Shown: piece after piece, positions 1 through 11,089 of the stretch
How positions within the stretch are numbered: the first letter of the stretch is position 1
Layout of the letters: each line of letters begins with the position of its first letter
Origin: Dendrocalamus latiflorus
Lineage: Eukaryota > Streptophyta > Magnoliopsida > Poales > Poaceae
DNA length: 64,000 bases
Direction: 5' to 3'
Assembly: GCA_017311315.1 (NCBI GenBank)
Contig: CM029670.1
Location: 27,896,949 to 27,960,948 of the forward strand
Position numbers and translations under genes: made by a program
Notes under the pieces: generated by a model
The model's database searches: none
Told to the model about the DNA's origin: nothing
The model's input: only the letters and a program-made list of their open reading frames with translations

Positions 1-518
1 TCTCCCTTGGTATTTTATGGATCATCTTTTCAGATTCTTATTTAGATTTTCAAATCTCTACTATTCAAACTTATATATTTCTTTTTGATCCTTTTTAACT
101 CTTAAAACCTTTTGCCAATTTTTAAGGAAGACATTATAACTCCAATTACAAATGGAAATACATTGCAAAATAATTAGAAACTCCATAGTTTTAGAGGCAA
201 GGCTTTCAGGCCATTTATTTGGTGGGAGGCAAGGCTTTCAGGCCATTTATTTGGTGGGAGGAGGCTTATTTGGCAGGATAGGTAGCTTTGAAGATTCATC
301 AAGTTCTTGGTTGCCCTAGATATGGTTAGTAATGAAATTTGTTTTTCGTTGCATCAAATTAAATTTAGATCTAGCTAATTTTTGATGACTGTTATATATA
401 TACTTTGAAGATCTAGCTAATTTAGATTTAGGTAGACTCAATGCATGTGGTATATATGTAGTAATAATTAATTAATTTAATTTTTAATACTAAGTTGTTA
501 TATATGTACATAATATAG
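1..518. other. AT-rich leader upstream of TNP2 exon
   Basis: No coding frame of note is seen. The segment ends in ATAG just before the first recognisable TNP2 codons, so it is probably an intron or 5' region of that gene. It contains a perfect 32-bp tandem duplication (195-226 and 227-258). The CACTA terminal inverted repeat and subterminal repeats expected at the 5' end of the element are not in the window. Confidence 0.5.
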
Positions 519-962
519 GACCGAAGCTGGATGTATACTGCAAACCGTGTGAGTGAAGAGCACATTAATGGCGTGTCTGCTTTTACAAGAGCTGCCGAGG
601 AGGATCTGTTGAATAAGGGGGTGGAATATATGTATTGTCCATGCATTGACTGCGAGAATTTAAAGATGTTTAAGAATCGAGAGCAGATTGAAGCACACTT
701 GATTCGGAGGGGTTTCAAAAAGGGGTATACGTGTTGGACCAATCATGGCGAAGTCAATGATATGCCTTCGGATGACATCACCGGTGAAGTCAATGATATG
801 CCGCCGGATGACATCGCCGGTAAAGTCAATGATATGCCGCGGGATGATAATTGTGATTCGGATTCAGATAGGCTGCACGATGACAATCTGGACCAGATGC
901 TTCATGATGAAGAAAAGAACTATGATGAGAGAGAGAGAGTATATTAAATTCCGAGGCTTGAT
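519..962 (+). pseudogene. CACTA TNP2 transposase, N-terminal exon (transposase-associated domain)
   Basis: The translation carries the transposase-associated zinc-binding-like domain found at the start of plant TNP2 proteins: a SWMY motif, the stretch VSEEHINGVSAF, then CPCIDCEN and an IEAHLIRRGF block. After it come three repeats of an acidic VNDMP-DDI unit and a charged linker (DDNLDQML). TNP2 is the nuclear transposase that recognises the CACTA ends and performs excision. The frame is interrupted at 962 by an LTR-type insertion and resumes at 7503-7508. The same exon is present, less broken, in the second copy at 40.6-41.1 kb on the other strand, and the two agree closely. The acceptor-like ATAG at 515-518 suggests an earlier short exon outside the window. 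Recognised from family knowledge; the exact 5' boundary is inferred. Confidence 0.85.
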
Positions 963-1865
963 TGTAACATCCAAAATTTTGGTTATTCAAAAATATGGAA
1001 TTTTAAAAACTTTTCTTGCATTTTGATGGTATTTGAATTCTTCTGAATCTTTATTTGAAAACTATGGAGTGTTGTTGCATGCAAATAAATAAAATCCAAA
1101 GTGAAAATTGTAACAATGTTAATAAAAGATACGAGAATAATACAAATCAATGAATTTTGAATTTTGAACCAATTTTTAAATTACACTCAAATGCAATTTA
1201 AAATTTAAATTTTAAACTCAAAGCGAGAATCAAGCACTCGCATCTAAATGATTAAATTGAGAAATTCAAAATTTTGAACATCCTGCAAAAATGGAAATTA
1301 ATAAAACCCAATAAAAATTTAAAGTTTAAATTATAAGTCTAAATTCTGAAAACTTTGCTTAAACCATTCTCTTTTCCCCCTCTTTTCCTTCACTTTCTTC
1401 CTTCTTTGATTCCATGTGGCCCCTTCTCCTCCCCTCACTGCCACTGGGACCCGGCTTCCTCCTTTCTTTTTCTCCCACCTCCCCTCACTCTCATGGCAGA
1501 GCAAGCTCCACGTCCCTTTTTCCTGTGCGGCCGCCGCGCCCGCGTCAGCGCCGCCTGCCGTCGCACTGGCCTTTCCCTGCGCTGACCCGCCCCCGCCGCC
1601 CTCGCGTCTGCGCCCATACCCTGCCGCCCGTCACCGCGCGCTCGCATCGCCATCATGTCCCGGCCACTGCGAGCCACGCTCGGGCCACCGCGAATCCTGC
1701 TGACCTGTCGTCGCCTCCCTGCCATGCGCCGAGCCCCACGCCATTCCCCGCCCATGCCCTGTTGCCGCCGCAAATCCCGGCTGCGCCGTCTGCCCTGCCG
1801 CACAGTCGGTCGCACAACCTCCGTCAGCCACGAAGCCGCGTGCGTTGCTCGGTTGGCACAACGCC

Positions 1866-1874
1866 TATAAAAGG
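1866..1874 (+). promoter_or_regulatory. TATA box of the LTR-type insertion
   Basis: TATAAAAGG follows a GC-rich upstream region and precedes a pyrimidine-rich leader. The position about 0.9 kb from the 5' end fits the U3/R boundary of a long LTR. Confidence 0.5.
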
Positions 1875-2496
1875 GGAAACGCGTTCTCATCTACCTCGTC
1901 TCATCCCCCTCCTCCTCTCTCAAGTAATTGGCCTCTAGAGCCTCAGAAGTGTGTCGGTCACCGCATCTCTCCCAACTCCGGCAAACTGACGACCCGCCGA
2001 TTGAAGCCGTCTCCAGTCGATTCCGCCACCCAGGAGCTCCACCGTGGCTCCTACAGCTCTCCCCCACAGTCGCTCGGGCCTCCCCACGCCGGTGGCATGA
2101 GCCTCCACGCGCCGCCCATGGCCATCGCCGCCCGCCCGCCATGGCCATCCTCCCCGCTCGGCCAACCTGTGGTGAGCATCCTCCTCCCCTGCTCTTGCTA
2201 CAGCGCCGCCCATTTTCCCTTCCCATTTCCCCGACCGCCGGCGCCCCGTTCCTACCTCGCCGCCATCCGCCTTGGGCTGCCGCCCTCTTTCCTCGCCGTC
2301 GCTCCGGCCAGCGCGCCACCGCCCGTGGCCTCGCCATCACCTGTGCGACCCATTTTGGCGGTCCCCCAACCCCCTCTAGTCGCCGCTCGCCGCCGGCAAG
2401 GCTCCTCCCCGTCGGTGCCATTTTACTCTGCTTTGAGCCCTCCTGCCGTTTACTTCTTGAGTTGTATTACCACTTCTCCATCAGTCTTATTCTTCT

Positions 2497-2570
2497 ACCC
2501 ACTTGGCTAGCTCAGCTCACGTTAACAATCATAAGACCTCAGGTCGCCAGTTCGATCCCTGTCGGCCGCA
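2497..2570 (+). repeat. tRNA-Met-like relic
   Basis: A D-arm-like GGCTAGCTCAG (A box), an anticodon-loop-like ATCATAAGA containing CAT, and a T-arm-like AGTTCGATCCC (B box) are spaced as in a tRNA. The 5' acceptor strand does not pair with the 3' side, so this is not a functional tRNA gene. It could be a tRNA-derived piece carried in the LTR. Weak call based on spacing and motifs only. Confidence 0.3.
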
Positions 2571-2574
2571 CTTT

Positions 2575-3860
2575 TCTATTCGGTTTTTATTTTATTTTTG
2601 CAACCGTTTTAATCCAGAAAATTATGAGTAAAATTAGGGAAAAATCTATGAAAGCTAATAAATTTATTTGGCATATGAAACAAGATTGTTTAATATTTAA
2701 ATGTGGATTAGCTAACATATAAGAATAATTGTGCTCTCATTCTTTATTTTAAACCTACATATTAGTTAAGACATTGATAAAGAGAAACAACTTTGGCTAC
2801 ATATTCAAATTTAGTAAAGATACCTTTAATAATAATAATTGAAATATGTGTCCAATATTTAACATGCCATCTTAAATAAACCTTAGAGGTGGATTTTGCT
2901 AAATAACAAATATTAAAATATAACCCTATATAACTAGCTTTGCCCAGATAAATAAATTTAAACTAAAACTAAGTCTAATAATAATAATTGAAGTATAGAC
3001 GAAAATACCTCGATTATTAAGGTTAAACCATAATGTTAGATTTAGTAAACAAAAATACTGAGCAAAATTGGATATGGCAAGCTAGGACCTGAACACATGG
3101 ATCCTAATTCAAATGATGTCTAGTAATAACTAAGGGTTGCATAAAATGCCACACACCAAATTACTAGTAATATGAATTAATCCGATAAGCTAAAAATTTG
3201 TATACATCGCGTATATAGTATAAGCCCTGACTATTAACGTTCGACAAAATAATACCCAGCTAGACTTGTATACCAACCCATAGATCTAATCTAACTCATG
3301 AAACTTCCTTGATAAATACAAAAATAATAAAAGATATTATAAATAAAATCAAGTCATCGTATTCTATTACCGACCTTGCCTCAAATCACCCAAATCACCC
3401 ATTAACTCATAATAAAACTAAAATTGAATTTATTCGGATTTATTTGGATCTTTTGAGTTACATGCTTTCATTTGGGTTCAGTCGTTTGTCGCGTAATTAG
3501 AAGTTGGGAGTCGTGAAGATTCAGAGGACCCAGCGAGATCAAGCTCAAAGTGAAGATAGAGATCAAAAGCCCAAGAGAAAGCATTGTGTGAGCTCAAGAC
3601 CGCGGTAAACCGCGCTAGGCGAGTCAATACTTTGATCATGTTGAACCTACATTTTCTGCAAATTATTTTGGTTTAAATTATCAAAGTGCATGCTATTATT
3701 TTATATACAAATACATGTTTAATTTAATATTCTAGTTATATGCCCATTGTTTGCCTTGGATAATATTACACCTCCTTTGGAATACTTGAATGTGTGAACC
3801 TTGTCGCCCTAGCAAAAATATAGTATTAAACTCCTGAAAATAAGTCCCTAATTATACGTC
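2575..3860. other. AT-rich interior of the LTR-type insertion
   Basis: No recognisable coding frame. The sequence is AT-rich and runs into a segment at about 3860 that is homologous to the reverse complement of 22.0-23.2 kb. Confidence 0.5.
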
Positions 3861-5232
3861 TTGCTTAGTACTGCATAGATACTCGGGGGTGCTGAAATGC
3901 CCCAAGCATCATTATCATTTTCAAACATGAGAAACTGGTTGGGACAGTCATGGTGGGAATGACTGGTATATTTTGACATGATTATTTTATGCTCCCAAAA
4001 ATCCCCACTTGCTTAAATATCTGAGCGGATGGTTTAGGGGCTGGTATGAGGTGCAGTGGAAGAACAAATTATGGAGTGTGGTAGAACCGCTCAGGTAATC
4101 CTAAGGACCGAATCTTGTCATGTCAACCCGTGTAAAACAGTGCAACCACAAGTCTGTAAAGTACAACTTGGCCAAGTAAATGTATTGAAATTCCTGGACT
4201 CATCTCATCGGTAGTGGATGGGGAGTGGATACGCACGGGCAAGGGGCCCTAAGGGACACCAGTGGAGGGTGAAGTTTTCCCAGCTGTTCTAAGCGTTGTG
4301 GGGAGTTGAGAAGCCCAGCTGCGTTAGTAACTGTGGGGAAACATCCCGTGCATAGATGGGACCTGTCGCAAGTGGGAGAAGCCCATAAAGTGAGATGAGA
4401 AAAGGGACTAGATACTTTGGAAAGTCACTGTGATGGTCTACTCAACCACACTTCTAAGGAATCGTGTGGGGCAATGAGTTGATTGTCTCTTGTGGTGAAA
4501 GTGTACAAACTCTGCAGAATCAAAACTATTCGAATAGCCGTGCCCACGGTCAAGGGCGGATATGGGAACTTAACCAGGTATAGTTCTATTTCAAAAACTT
4601 TGTGGGTGGGAATGGAAAAGTGGAAGGACAGTGGAAAGCCCTGATTTGAATTGTCCTGGGTGTCGTCCCAGTGGTAAGTTAAGCGGCTATAACGCTGAAA
4701 GATGCTATATGGTGCAGATGCCATGTAACGGTGGATGGAATCTGGATCGCTATTATTATTGCATTTTCTTGAACATTATGTTTTTGTTCAAAACTGCTAA
4801 GTTTCAGGAAATTTTTATGTATCATATTTCAAAAGTAAAATGTTTTCTCTTCTCACAAAATAAACTATATGGGGAAATAAATAGAGTCGGGAGTAAAGAA
4901 GATGGAAGTTTGTGGTAAAAACATAAAGATATTGGTGGACTCATGTCGATTATAAAAAGGAAATGATAGTGTGGAATCTGGGAGAAATAATTTGGTGGAG
5001 TCTAAATGAATATATAGGCTAGATAGATGATTTAAATGATTTTTGGAGTATTAGAGAGGGTAAAGGTAATTGCTAGATTACAATCTTGATCAATGATATT
5101 CTTGGTGGATGTATACTAGTGAGTCGTAGACTTGATCATTGATATTCTTGGTGAATGTATACTAGTGAATTAATTAGAGACAGACAGTAGAAAATAAGAT
5201 TGATTATTGGGAGAACAAATTATGGTTTTGGA

Positions 5233-5475
5233 TCCATAACAAAAGGATTGAATTATTAGGAAGTCCCTATGCGAATGATTTCGGTGGATTTAAAAGCAAT
5301 TATGTTGGATAGTCATTAGAATTTAGAAAAGAAGAGTTGATGATTAGCAACCACAAGATTGGATTGTTAGGAATTTAGAATATAAAAGATATTGGTGGAT
5401 CTAAATAAAAGATGACCCTAGCTGTTTGGAGTTTTAGACAGCAATTGATTGGTGAATTATATAAATTATAAGAAT
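5233..5475 (+). repeat. Direct repeat copy 1 flanking a gypsy fragment
   Basis: This segment of about 240 bp is repeated almost base for base at 6541-6775, with only a handful of differences seen by eye. Both copies begin near GAATTATTAGGAAGTCC and end near GGTGAATTATATAAATTAT. They flank a - strand gypsy integrase fragment, so the fragment sits between direct duplicates like filler DNA. Confidence 0.8.
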
Positions 5476-5699
5476 CGGTGATTCTCATACATTTGTTCAA
5501 TATTTTCATAGACAACCCAATTGTTTTATGCCGATAGCAAGAATCAAGAACATTTCGTCACTAGAAAGCTCCTTCTAGTGGACAGGACCACATGCAGAGA
5601 GGACGGACTTCGGCTAGTGATGTCCCCTTATCCAATCAGTGAAACAAATTGGATGTGCTAGAACTGATTGAACAAATATAAAAGAAGCTCTACGGGACA

Positions 5700-6547
5700 T
5701 ACGACAATAAAGATTTGAACAAACTAAAGCTTTGTTGAAAGAGTAGAAATTTTACTCATAAAATCTGCGCAGTTGGTTTATGTTCCAAGATTTTGAGAGA
5801 ATCTGGCCGTCTTCCATAGCAAGTCATACTAAGCCTGGCCATGTGAGTTCGATCACAGTGTAAAAGTCCTTCCCACTTGGGAGAAAGTTTGTTCCGATTA
5901 GACTGGGATTGAATTTTTCTTAATACCAAGTCACCTACAGCAAGGTTGCGAGGTTGGACCTTACGATTGTAGTACTTACGTATGCTTGCTGGTAGACTGC
6001 TGATCGTATTAAGGCTTGATTCCCCTTCTGTTCGAGCAGGTTGATATCATCTGCTCAAAGCTGCTCTTGGTTAGAGTCGCTGAAGTTCTCAACTCTTGTT
6101 GACCGTATCTTTAGTTCCAGTGGAAGCATGGCTTCAGCCCCGAAAACTAGGAAAAATGGAGTCTCTCCTATCGCTCAACTAGGAGTCATACGAATTGTCC
6201 ATAATACTGAAAGTAATTCTTGAACCCAAGCCCCCGAGCGCTTTACAAGCTAGTCGAAGACTCGAATCTTGATTCCATGCATTATTTGGCCATTCACGCA
6301 CTCGACTGCCTCATTACTATGAGAGTGGGTGACCGAAGCATAGCAAAGTTTGATACCCAATTCGTCACAAAATTCTAGGAATTTTGCACTAAAAAATTGC
6401 TTACTGTTGTCTGTTATTATTCGACTTGGGACTCCAAATTGAGTAATCACACTTCTCATCATGAACATTTTTGCGGCTTCTGTTGTTCTCCCTATCACCG
6501 GTTCGGCCTCGATCTATTATGTGAATGTATCAATGGCCACGAAGAGG
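5700..6547 (-). pseudogene. Ty3/gypsy integrase fragment
   Basis: The - strand translation contains the second half of a retroviral-type integrase core (VPSRIITDN, the catalytic-Asp block, then FCDELGIKL). After it come the C-terminal integrase signatures TPFFLVFGAEAMLPLEL, GDLVLRK and KLSPKWEG. Integrase joins element cDNA to host DNA. No reverse transcriptase, gag or LTR accompanies it, and several in-frame stops are present. The fragment lies between two direct repeats inside the LTR-type insertion and runs opposite to it, so it is foreign to that LTR. In the expected E motif (SNEAVECVNG) the usual QVE/AVE context is kept. It is a dead fragment. Confidence 0.8.
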
Positions 6548-6775
6548 AACTTGAATTATTAGGAAGTCCCTATGCGAATGATTTCGATGGATTTAAAAGC
6601 AATTATGTTGGATAGTCATTAGAATTTAGAAAAGAAGAGTTGATGATTAGCATCCACAAGATTGGATTGTTAGGAATTTAGAATATAAAAGATATTGGTG
6701 GATCTAAATAAAGGATGACCCTAGCTGTTTGGAGTTTTAGACAGCAATTGATCGGTGAATTATATAAATTATGAT
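6541..6775 (+). repeat. Direct repeat copy 2 flanking a gypsy fragment
   Basis: Second copy of the segment at 5233-5475. It differs by a few substitutions, such as TTTCGATGG instead of TTTCGGTGG. It leads directly into the short tandem repeats that follow. Confidence 0.8.
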
Positions 6776-7000
6776 ACTCGTTGTTTGGGGATTTTAGCGG
6801 CAATTGATTGTAGGATTGTATAATTGATGATATTCGTTGTTTGGAGTTTTAGACAGCACTCAGTATAGAAAGAGTATGTTCGGTGGATTAATTAAATGAT
6901 GTCACTCGCTGTTTGGAGTCTTAGACAGCAATCAGTAAAGTAAGTGTGTCTTTGGTGGATTAAGTCAATTATGGCAATCACCGTGTGGAGTTTTAGGTAG
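6720..7000 (+). repeat. Degenerate tandem repeats of about 60 bp
   Basis: At least four diverged units share the core TTTGGAGTTTTAGACAGCA, near 6727, 6784, 6840 and 6915, with a more diverged one near 6985. A single unit is also found at about 5430. No coding function is seen. Confidence 0.65.
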
Positions 7001-7502
7001 TAACAATAATACTATGATTAAATAATAATAATGCTACCAAAAGCGATTTTTGGCAAAGAAAATAACCCAAGCCTCTCCTTTGATAAGCCATGCATACTAT
7101 TTAATTGCATCCTGTGTGTTGGCTCGCGAGCATGGTGGTTTGTGCTCATATTCGCTTTCCCCACAAATCCAGAATCAGGAATCAAATCACTACGCTTTAG
7201 CAATACTTTTGGATCATGATGGCGACGAAGATGAAGATGTCAAGAACTAGGTCGCGAACCTCCAGTTGGCTGCCTGTGGGCATGTCCTGAAGGTTCCACC
7301 TGTGTGCTTCGTTCTTCCGCTGCTGCAATTTAATGATTTTGGCCTAATCGGCCTGTGAGTAAGTCTACTATTATATTTATGCTTCCGCATGATATGTACT
7401 TCGATATTCAGAACTGTAAATTGTGAGCACTATCTACTGATCCAGGGAATAGTGCGGTGGAATCACAAAGGAATCCAGATTGTAAAATCTAGGTGCCTGA
7501 CA

Positions 7503-10242
7503 ATGATGGAGGACTCAGAGAAACCTTTGTTCACGTGCTACAGGTCAAAGTACACGATGTTGTCAGCTGTGCTTGAACTGTTGAAATTGAAGGCAAGCAA
7601 CGATTGGTCCGACAAGAGTTTCACGGCGCTGCTAAGTCTTTTAGCGGACATGCTTCCTATGTCCGGTGTGCAACGCATCCCGATACAAATGTAACAATCA
7701 ATCAGATGATGACGAGGGAACAAAGGCAAAGAAAGGACCTCCTGCTAAGGTGGCCTGGTATTTTCCTATAATTCCTCGTTTGAAAAAGTTTTTTGCAAAT
7801 CCAAAGGAGGCAAAACTGCTGTGTTGGCACTCGAAGGAGCGCAAGAAGGATGGAATGCTAAGACACCTTGCTGATTCCGCCCAGTGGAGAAACATCGATA
7901 GGAGTTTTGCATATTTTGTTGCAGAACCATGGAATATAAGGTTTGGATTGAGTACAGATGGAATGAATCCTTTCAGTAGCATGAGCAGCCGACATAGCAC
8001 ATGGCTCGTGACTCTGTGCATCTATAACCTTCCTCCTTGGTTGTGTATGAAGCGAAAGTATATTTTGTTGTCGCTACTTATCCAAGGGCCAAAGCAACCT
8101 CAGAATGATATCAATGTGTACCTAGCACCGTTGGTGGAAGATTTAAAAGTACTGTGGAACGAAGAGGTACAGGTATGGGATGCATACAAACGAGAGAACT
8201 TCACTTTGCGCTCCTTATTGTTCTGCACCATAAATGATTATCCTGCCCTTGCTAACCTATCGGGTCAGAGTACAAAAGGTGCCAAAGTTTGTACCCACTG
8301 TTTAGATGGTACCGAGGGTGCGTGGCTGAAACACTCACGCAAAACTGTCTACATGCGTCACCGTCGGTTCCTTCGGAGGGCTCACCCATACCGCAAGATG
8401 AAGAAATAATTTGACGGAGAGAAGGAAGACGGTTCAGCTCCAAGGCATTTAAGGGGAAATGAGGTTTATGATATGGTTAAGGATTTAGATGTTGTCCTCG
8501 GAAAGGGACGTAAATTGAGGGCTCATGAGAAGAACACCTGGAAGAAGATATCAATATTTTGGAACTTACCTTATTGGGAGTACCTAGATGTTCGACACAA
8601 CATCGATGTCATGCACATAGAAAAGAATGTATGTGACAGCTTGATTGGTCTCTTACTGAACATTCGTGATAAAACAAAGGACGGTGTCAATGCATGGCTT
8701 GACTTGGCTGATATGGACATCAGGCCTGAGTTAGCACCGACAATAATAGATAATGGACTAACTTACCTTCCCGCTGCGTGTTACACTCTGTCCAAGGCCG
8801 AGAAAATAGAACTATGCCAGTGCTTGCATGGTGTCAAAGTTCCGTCTGGTTACTCCGGCAACGTGAAGAAACTTGTTTCAATGCAAAATTTGAAGTTAAA
8901 TGGCATGAAGTCTCATGATTGTCATGTGTTGATGACACAGATGCTCCCTATTGCAATTAGAAATATTTTGCCGATCAAAGTCCGAGAGACAATCATGAGG
9001 CTATGTTATTTCTTTAACACAATTAATCAGAAGGTCCGAGAGACAATCATGAGGCTATGTTATTTCTTTAACACAATTGCTCAGAAGGTCATCGATCCCG
9101 GAGGACTAGATGCTCTGCAGGATGAGGTGGTGATGACTCTATGTCATCTTGAAATGTATTTCCCTCCTTCGTTTTTCAATATCATGGTCCATCTCATTGT
9201 TCACGTTGTGTGGGAGATAAAAATGTGCAGGCCCATATTCCTACGTAGCATGTACCCATTTGAGAGGTTCATGGGAATTCTCAAGTCCTACGTACGGAAT
9301 CAATCTCGGCCGGAGGGCAGCATCGTCGAAGGTTATGCAAGTGAAGAGGTCATTGAGTTTTGTGTCGATTATATGGCTCAGACTCAACCGATAGGTGTGC
9401 CTCAATCTCGTCATGAGGGGAGGCCGAAGGGTATTGGAACTATCAGAAGGAAAGCAATCACTTCAGATATGGACACGTATACTCAAGCCCATTTTACGGT
9501 GTTGTAACACATGATTGAAGTGGCGCCTTATGTCGACCAGCACAAGGATGTACTTCGGCAACAGAATCCGGAGTGGCCGGATGTTTGGATCATGAGGCAA
9601 CACAACAGTCGGTTCAACCAATGGTTGAAGGAGCAAATTGCTAGGAGCTCGCCAAGTGAGACGCTGACATGGTTGGCAAAAGGGCCAACATTTACAGTTG
9701 TGACATGGCAAGGATATGATATAAATGAGTACACATTCTATACACAGTCTCAGGATGTAAAGAGCACTAACTAGAACAGCGGTATCCGTATAGATGCGTT
9801 CAGTACCGATGGGTCGAGAAACTCATACTATGGGTTCATAGAAGAGATTTGGGAGCTCGACTACGTGATTTTCAAGATCCCCTTATTTCTCTGCCGTTGG
9901 GTGCATCTCCCACAGGTGAAGGTTGACAAGTACGGTGTCACTACCGTGGACCCCCAACATGTTGGGTACAAAGACGAACCATTCGTACTCGCCAACCAAG
10001 TTGTTCAAGTTTTCTATGTAACCGACCCAGCAAATAAGAAAAGCCATGTAGTTCTTCATGGAAAAAGGAGAATTGTTAGAGTAGAGAATGTAGTGGACGA
10101 GGAAGAATACAATCAATTTGACGAGTTACCTCCTTTTGGAAATGGCATAAGGGTCGACGACGAACAACGTGACGAAACTAGTTACGTACGCATTGATCAT
10201 CACGAAGGGCTAATTTTTAAAGGAAATAAGCAAGTAGAATGA
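7503..10242 (+). pseudogene. CACTA TNP2 transposase, main body
   Basis: This is the continuation of the TNP2 gene after the insertion. In order it carries the tnp2 catalytic region (ADMLP, then VAWYFPIIPRLK, MNPFSSMSS, a long block including YLDVRHNIDVMHIEKNV), a DUF4218-type block (SHDCHVLMTQMLPIAIR, LEMYFPPSFF, MYPFERFMG) and a DUF4216-type C-terminal block ending in ELPPFGNGIRVDD. About 130 bp including part of a CxxC-like segment are missing near 7655 compared with the copy at 40.4 kb. Stops at 8407 (TAA), 9505 (TAA) and 9772 (TAG) all replace glutamine codons present in the other copy. An in-frame 54-bp duplication lies at 8979-9086. The gene is followed by palindromes and then the second gene in the same direction. 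Not functional as it stands. Confidence 0.9.
8979..9086 (+). repeat. In-frame 54-bp tandem duplication in TNP2
   Basis: Two adjacent units encode KVRETIMRLCYFFNTI twice, followed by NQ and AQ. The second CACTA copy has a single unit near 39.0 kb. The duplication keeps the frame and adds 18 residues in the DUF4218-type region. Confidence 0.9.
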
Positions 10243-10244
10243 GA

Positions 10245-10545
10245 ATGTGCGACATATATGTGGGCATTGCATATATGTATATAACAATGCATGTATGTGA
10301 TGTATATGTGAATTGGCATTTATGTATACAACAATGCATGTGTGTGATGTATTTGTGAATTTGCATATATGTATATGTGAAAATGTGTGAATACATACAT
10401 TGTGTGAGGTTGGTGAATGTAGTGAATTTTGAGAATGAGAAACTGTGTAAAGAAATACACTGTGTGAATGGAGCTGGTTGGTGTTTGTACATGAATGCAG
10501 CTAGTTGGTGTTTGTATATGAATGCAGCTGGTTGGTGTTTGTCTT
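10245..10545. repeat. Short diverged repeats 3' of TNP2
   Basis: The stretch is built from variants of GTGATGTATATGTGAAT and GGTTGGTGTTTGTA and has no coding frame. A similarly repetitive stretch (ACACATTTTCACATATACAT units) follows TNP2 in the second copy at 37.63-37.83 kb, so the region is a shared feature of the family and may hold the TNP2 3' untranslated region. Confidence 0.6.
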
Positions 10546-10571
10546 AATAACTACAGCCGGGGGCAGAGGCT

Positions 10572-10782
10572 TATCACAGACGGCTCTAAACTTAGAACCG
10601 TCTGTGATAATAAATATCACAGACGGTTCTAAGTTTACAACCGTCTGTGATAGTATAAATATCACAGACGGTTCTATGTTTAGAACCGTCTGTGATATTT
10701 ATTATCACAGACGGTTCTAAGTTTAGAACTGTCTGTGATATTAATATCACAGATGGTTCTAAACTGAGAACCGTCTGTGATA
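10572..10782. repeat. Internal array of five CACAGACGG palindromes
   Basis: Five units of about 36 bp each read ATCACAGACGGTTCT, a short AT spacer, then the inverse AGAACCGTCTGTGAT, separated by a few A/T bases. Each unit can form a near-perfect hairpin. The same core makes up the subterminal repeats of this CACTA family at 31.45 kb and 60.2 kb, but here the array sits between the TNP2 gene and the second gene and abuts a TATA box. In En/Spm, such repeats are the binding sites of the TNPA/TNP1-type protein (family knowledge); binding here is inferred. Confidence 0.95.
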
Positions 10783-10787
10783 AGCAT

Positions 10788-10796
10788 TATATATAA
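10788..10796 (+). promoter_or_regulatory. TATA box of the second CACTA gene
   Basis: TTATATATAA lies directly after the last palindrome and about 10 bp before a GC-rich leader. The second copy has the same order on the - strand (TATA at 37333-37341). It likely drives the TNP1/Ulp1-type gene. Confidence 0.6.
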
Positions 10797-10799
10797 CCC

Positions 10800-11085
10800 C
10801 CGCTAGGGTTTTGCGCGTACACTGCGCAGTCATTAGAGCCCGAAGTCCCGATCGAGCCCGTCGCTCTCTCGAAGTCCCGATCGAGCCCGTCGCTGCCGCC
10901 GTCCCCGAGCCCGTCGCCAGCCGCCTCCGCCGAGCCCCTCGCCAGCCGCCTCCCCCGAGCCCCTCGTCGGTCGCCTCCCCTGAGCCCCTCGCCGGCCGCC
11001 TCGTCGGATCTCCGTCCACGCCGCCATTGCCGTATAAGGCAAGGATCCAAAGATTTGCTTCTTTAAATCTTTCTCTCTCATTGTG
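10800..11085 (+). other. GC-rich first exon or leader of the TNP1-like gene
   Basis: A short tandemly repetitive GC-rich stretch (units like GAGCCCCTCGCCAGCCGCCT) follows the TATA box. The equivalent place in the second copy (37038-37313) has an ATG frame with a proline-rich tail. Here an ATG at 10811 opens a 91-codon frame. No known domain is seen. It is probably the 5' exon or leader of the downstream gene. Confidence 0.45.
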
Positions 11086-11089
11086 ATTG

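Larger units (their letters stand above)
963..7502 (+). mobile_element. LTR-type insertion (Tekay/Del-like ends) inside TNP2
   Basis: The segment starts TGTAACATCC and ends CCTGACA, the usual TG...CA form, and splits a TNP2 exon. It is flanked by TTGAT (958-962) and ATGAT (7503-7507), a 5-bp target duplication with one mismatch. It contains a TATA box and a CT-rich region but no gag-pol of its own on the + strand, so it reads as a very long solo LTR. Its right part (about 3860-4870 and 7060-7502) is homologous to the - strand segment 22021-23235, which lacks the roughly 2.1 kb between 4870 and 7020. That middle part is therefore a later addition to this copy. The start TGTAACATCC is typical of Del/Tekay chromovirus LTRs (family knowledge); clade assignment is tentative. 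Confidence 0.65.

Noticed and set aside
1414..2722. Pro/Arg-rich frames of 151-264 codons in the long LTR
   Set aside because: Frames overlap on both strands in a GC-rich LTR stretch and have no recognisable domain.
10572..10782. A CRISPR-like array
   Set aside because: The units are palindromes with almost no spacers, are shared with CACTA ends, and the DNA is from a plant.
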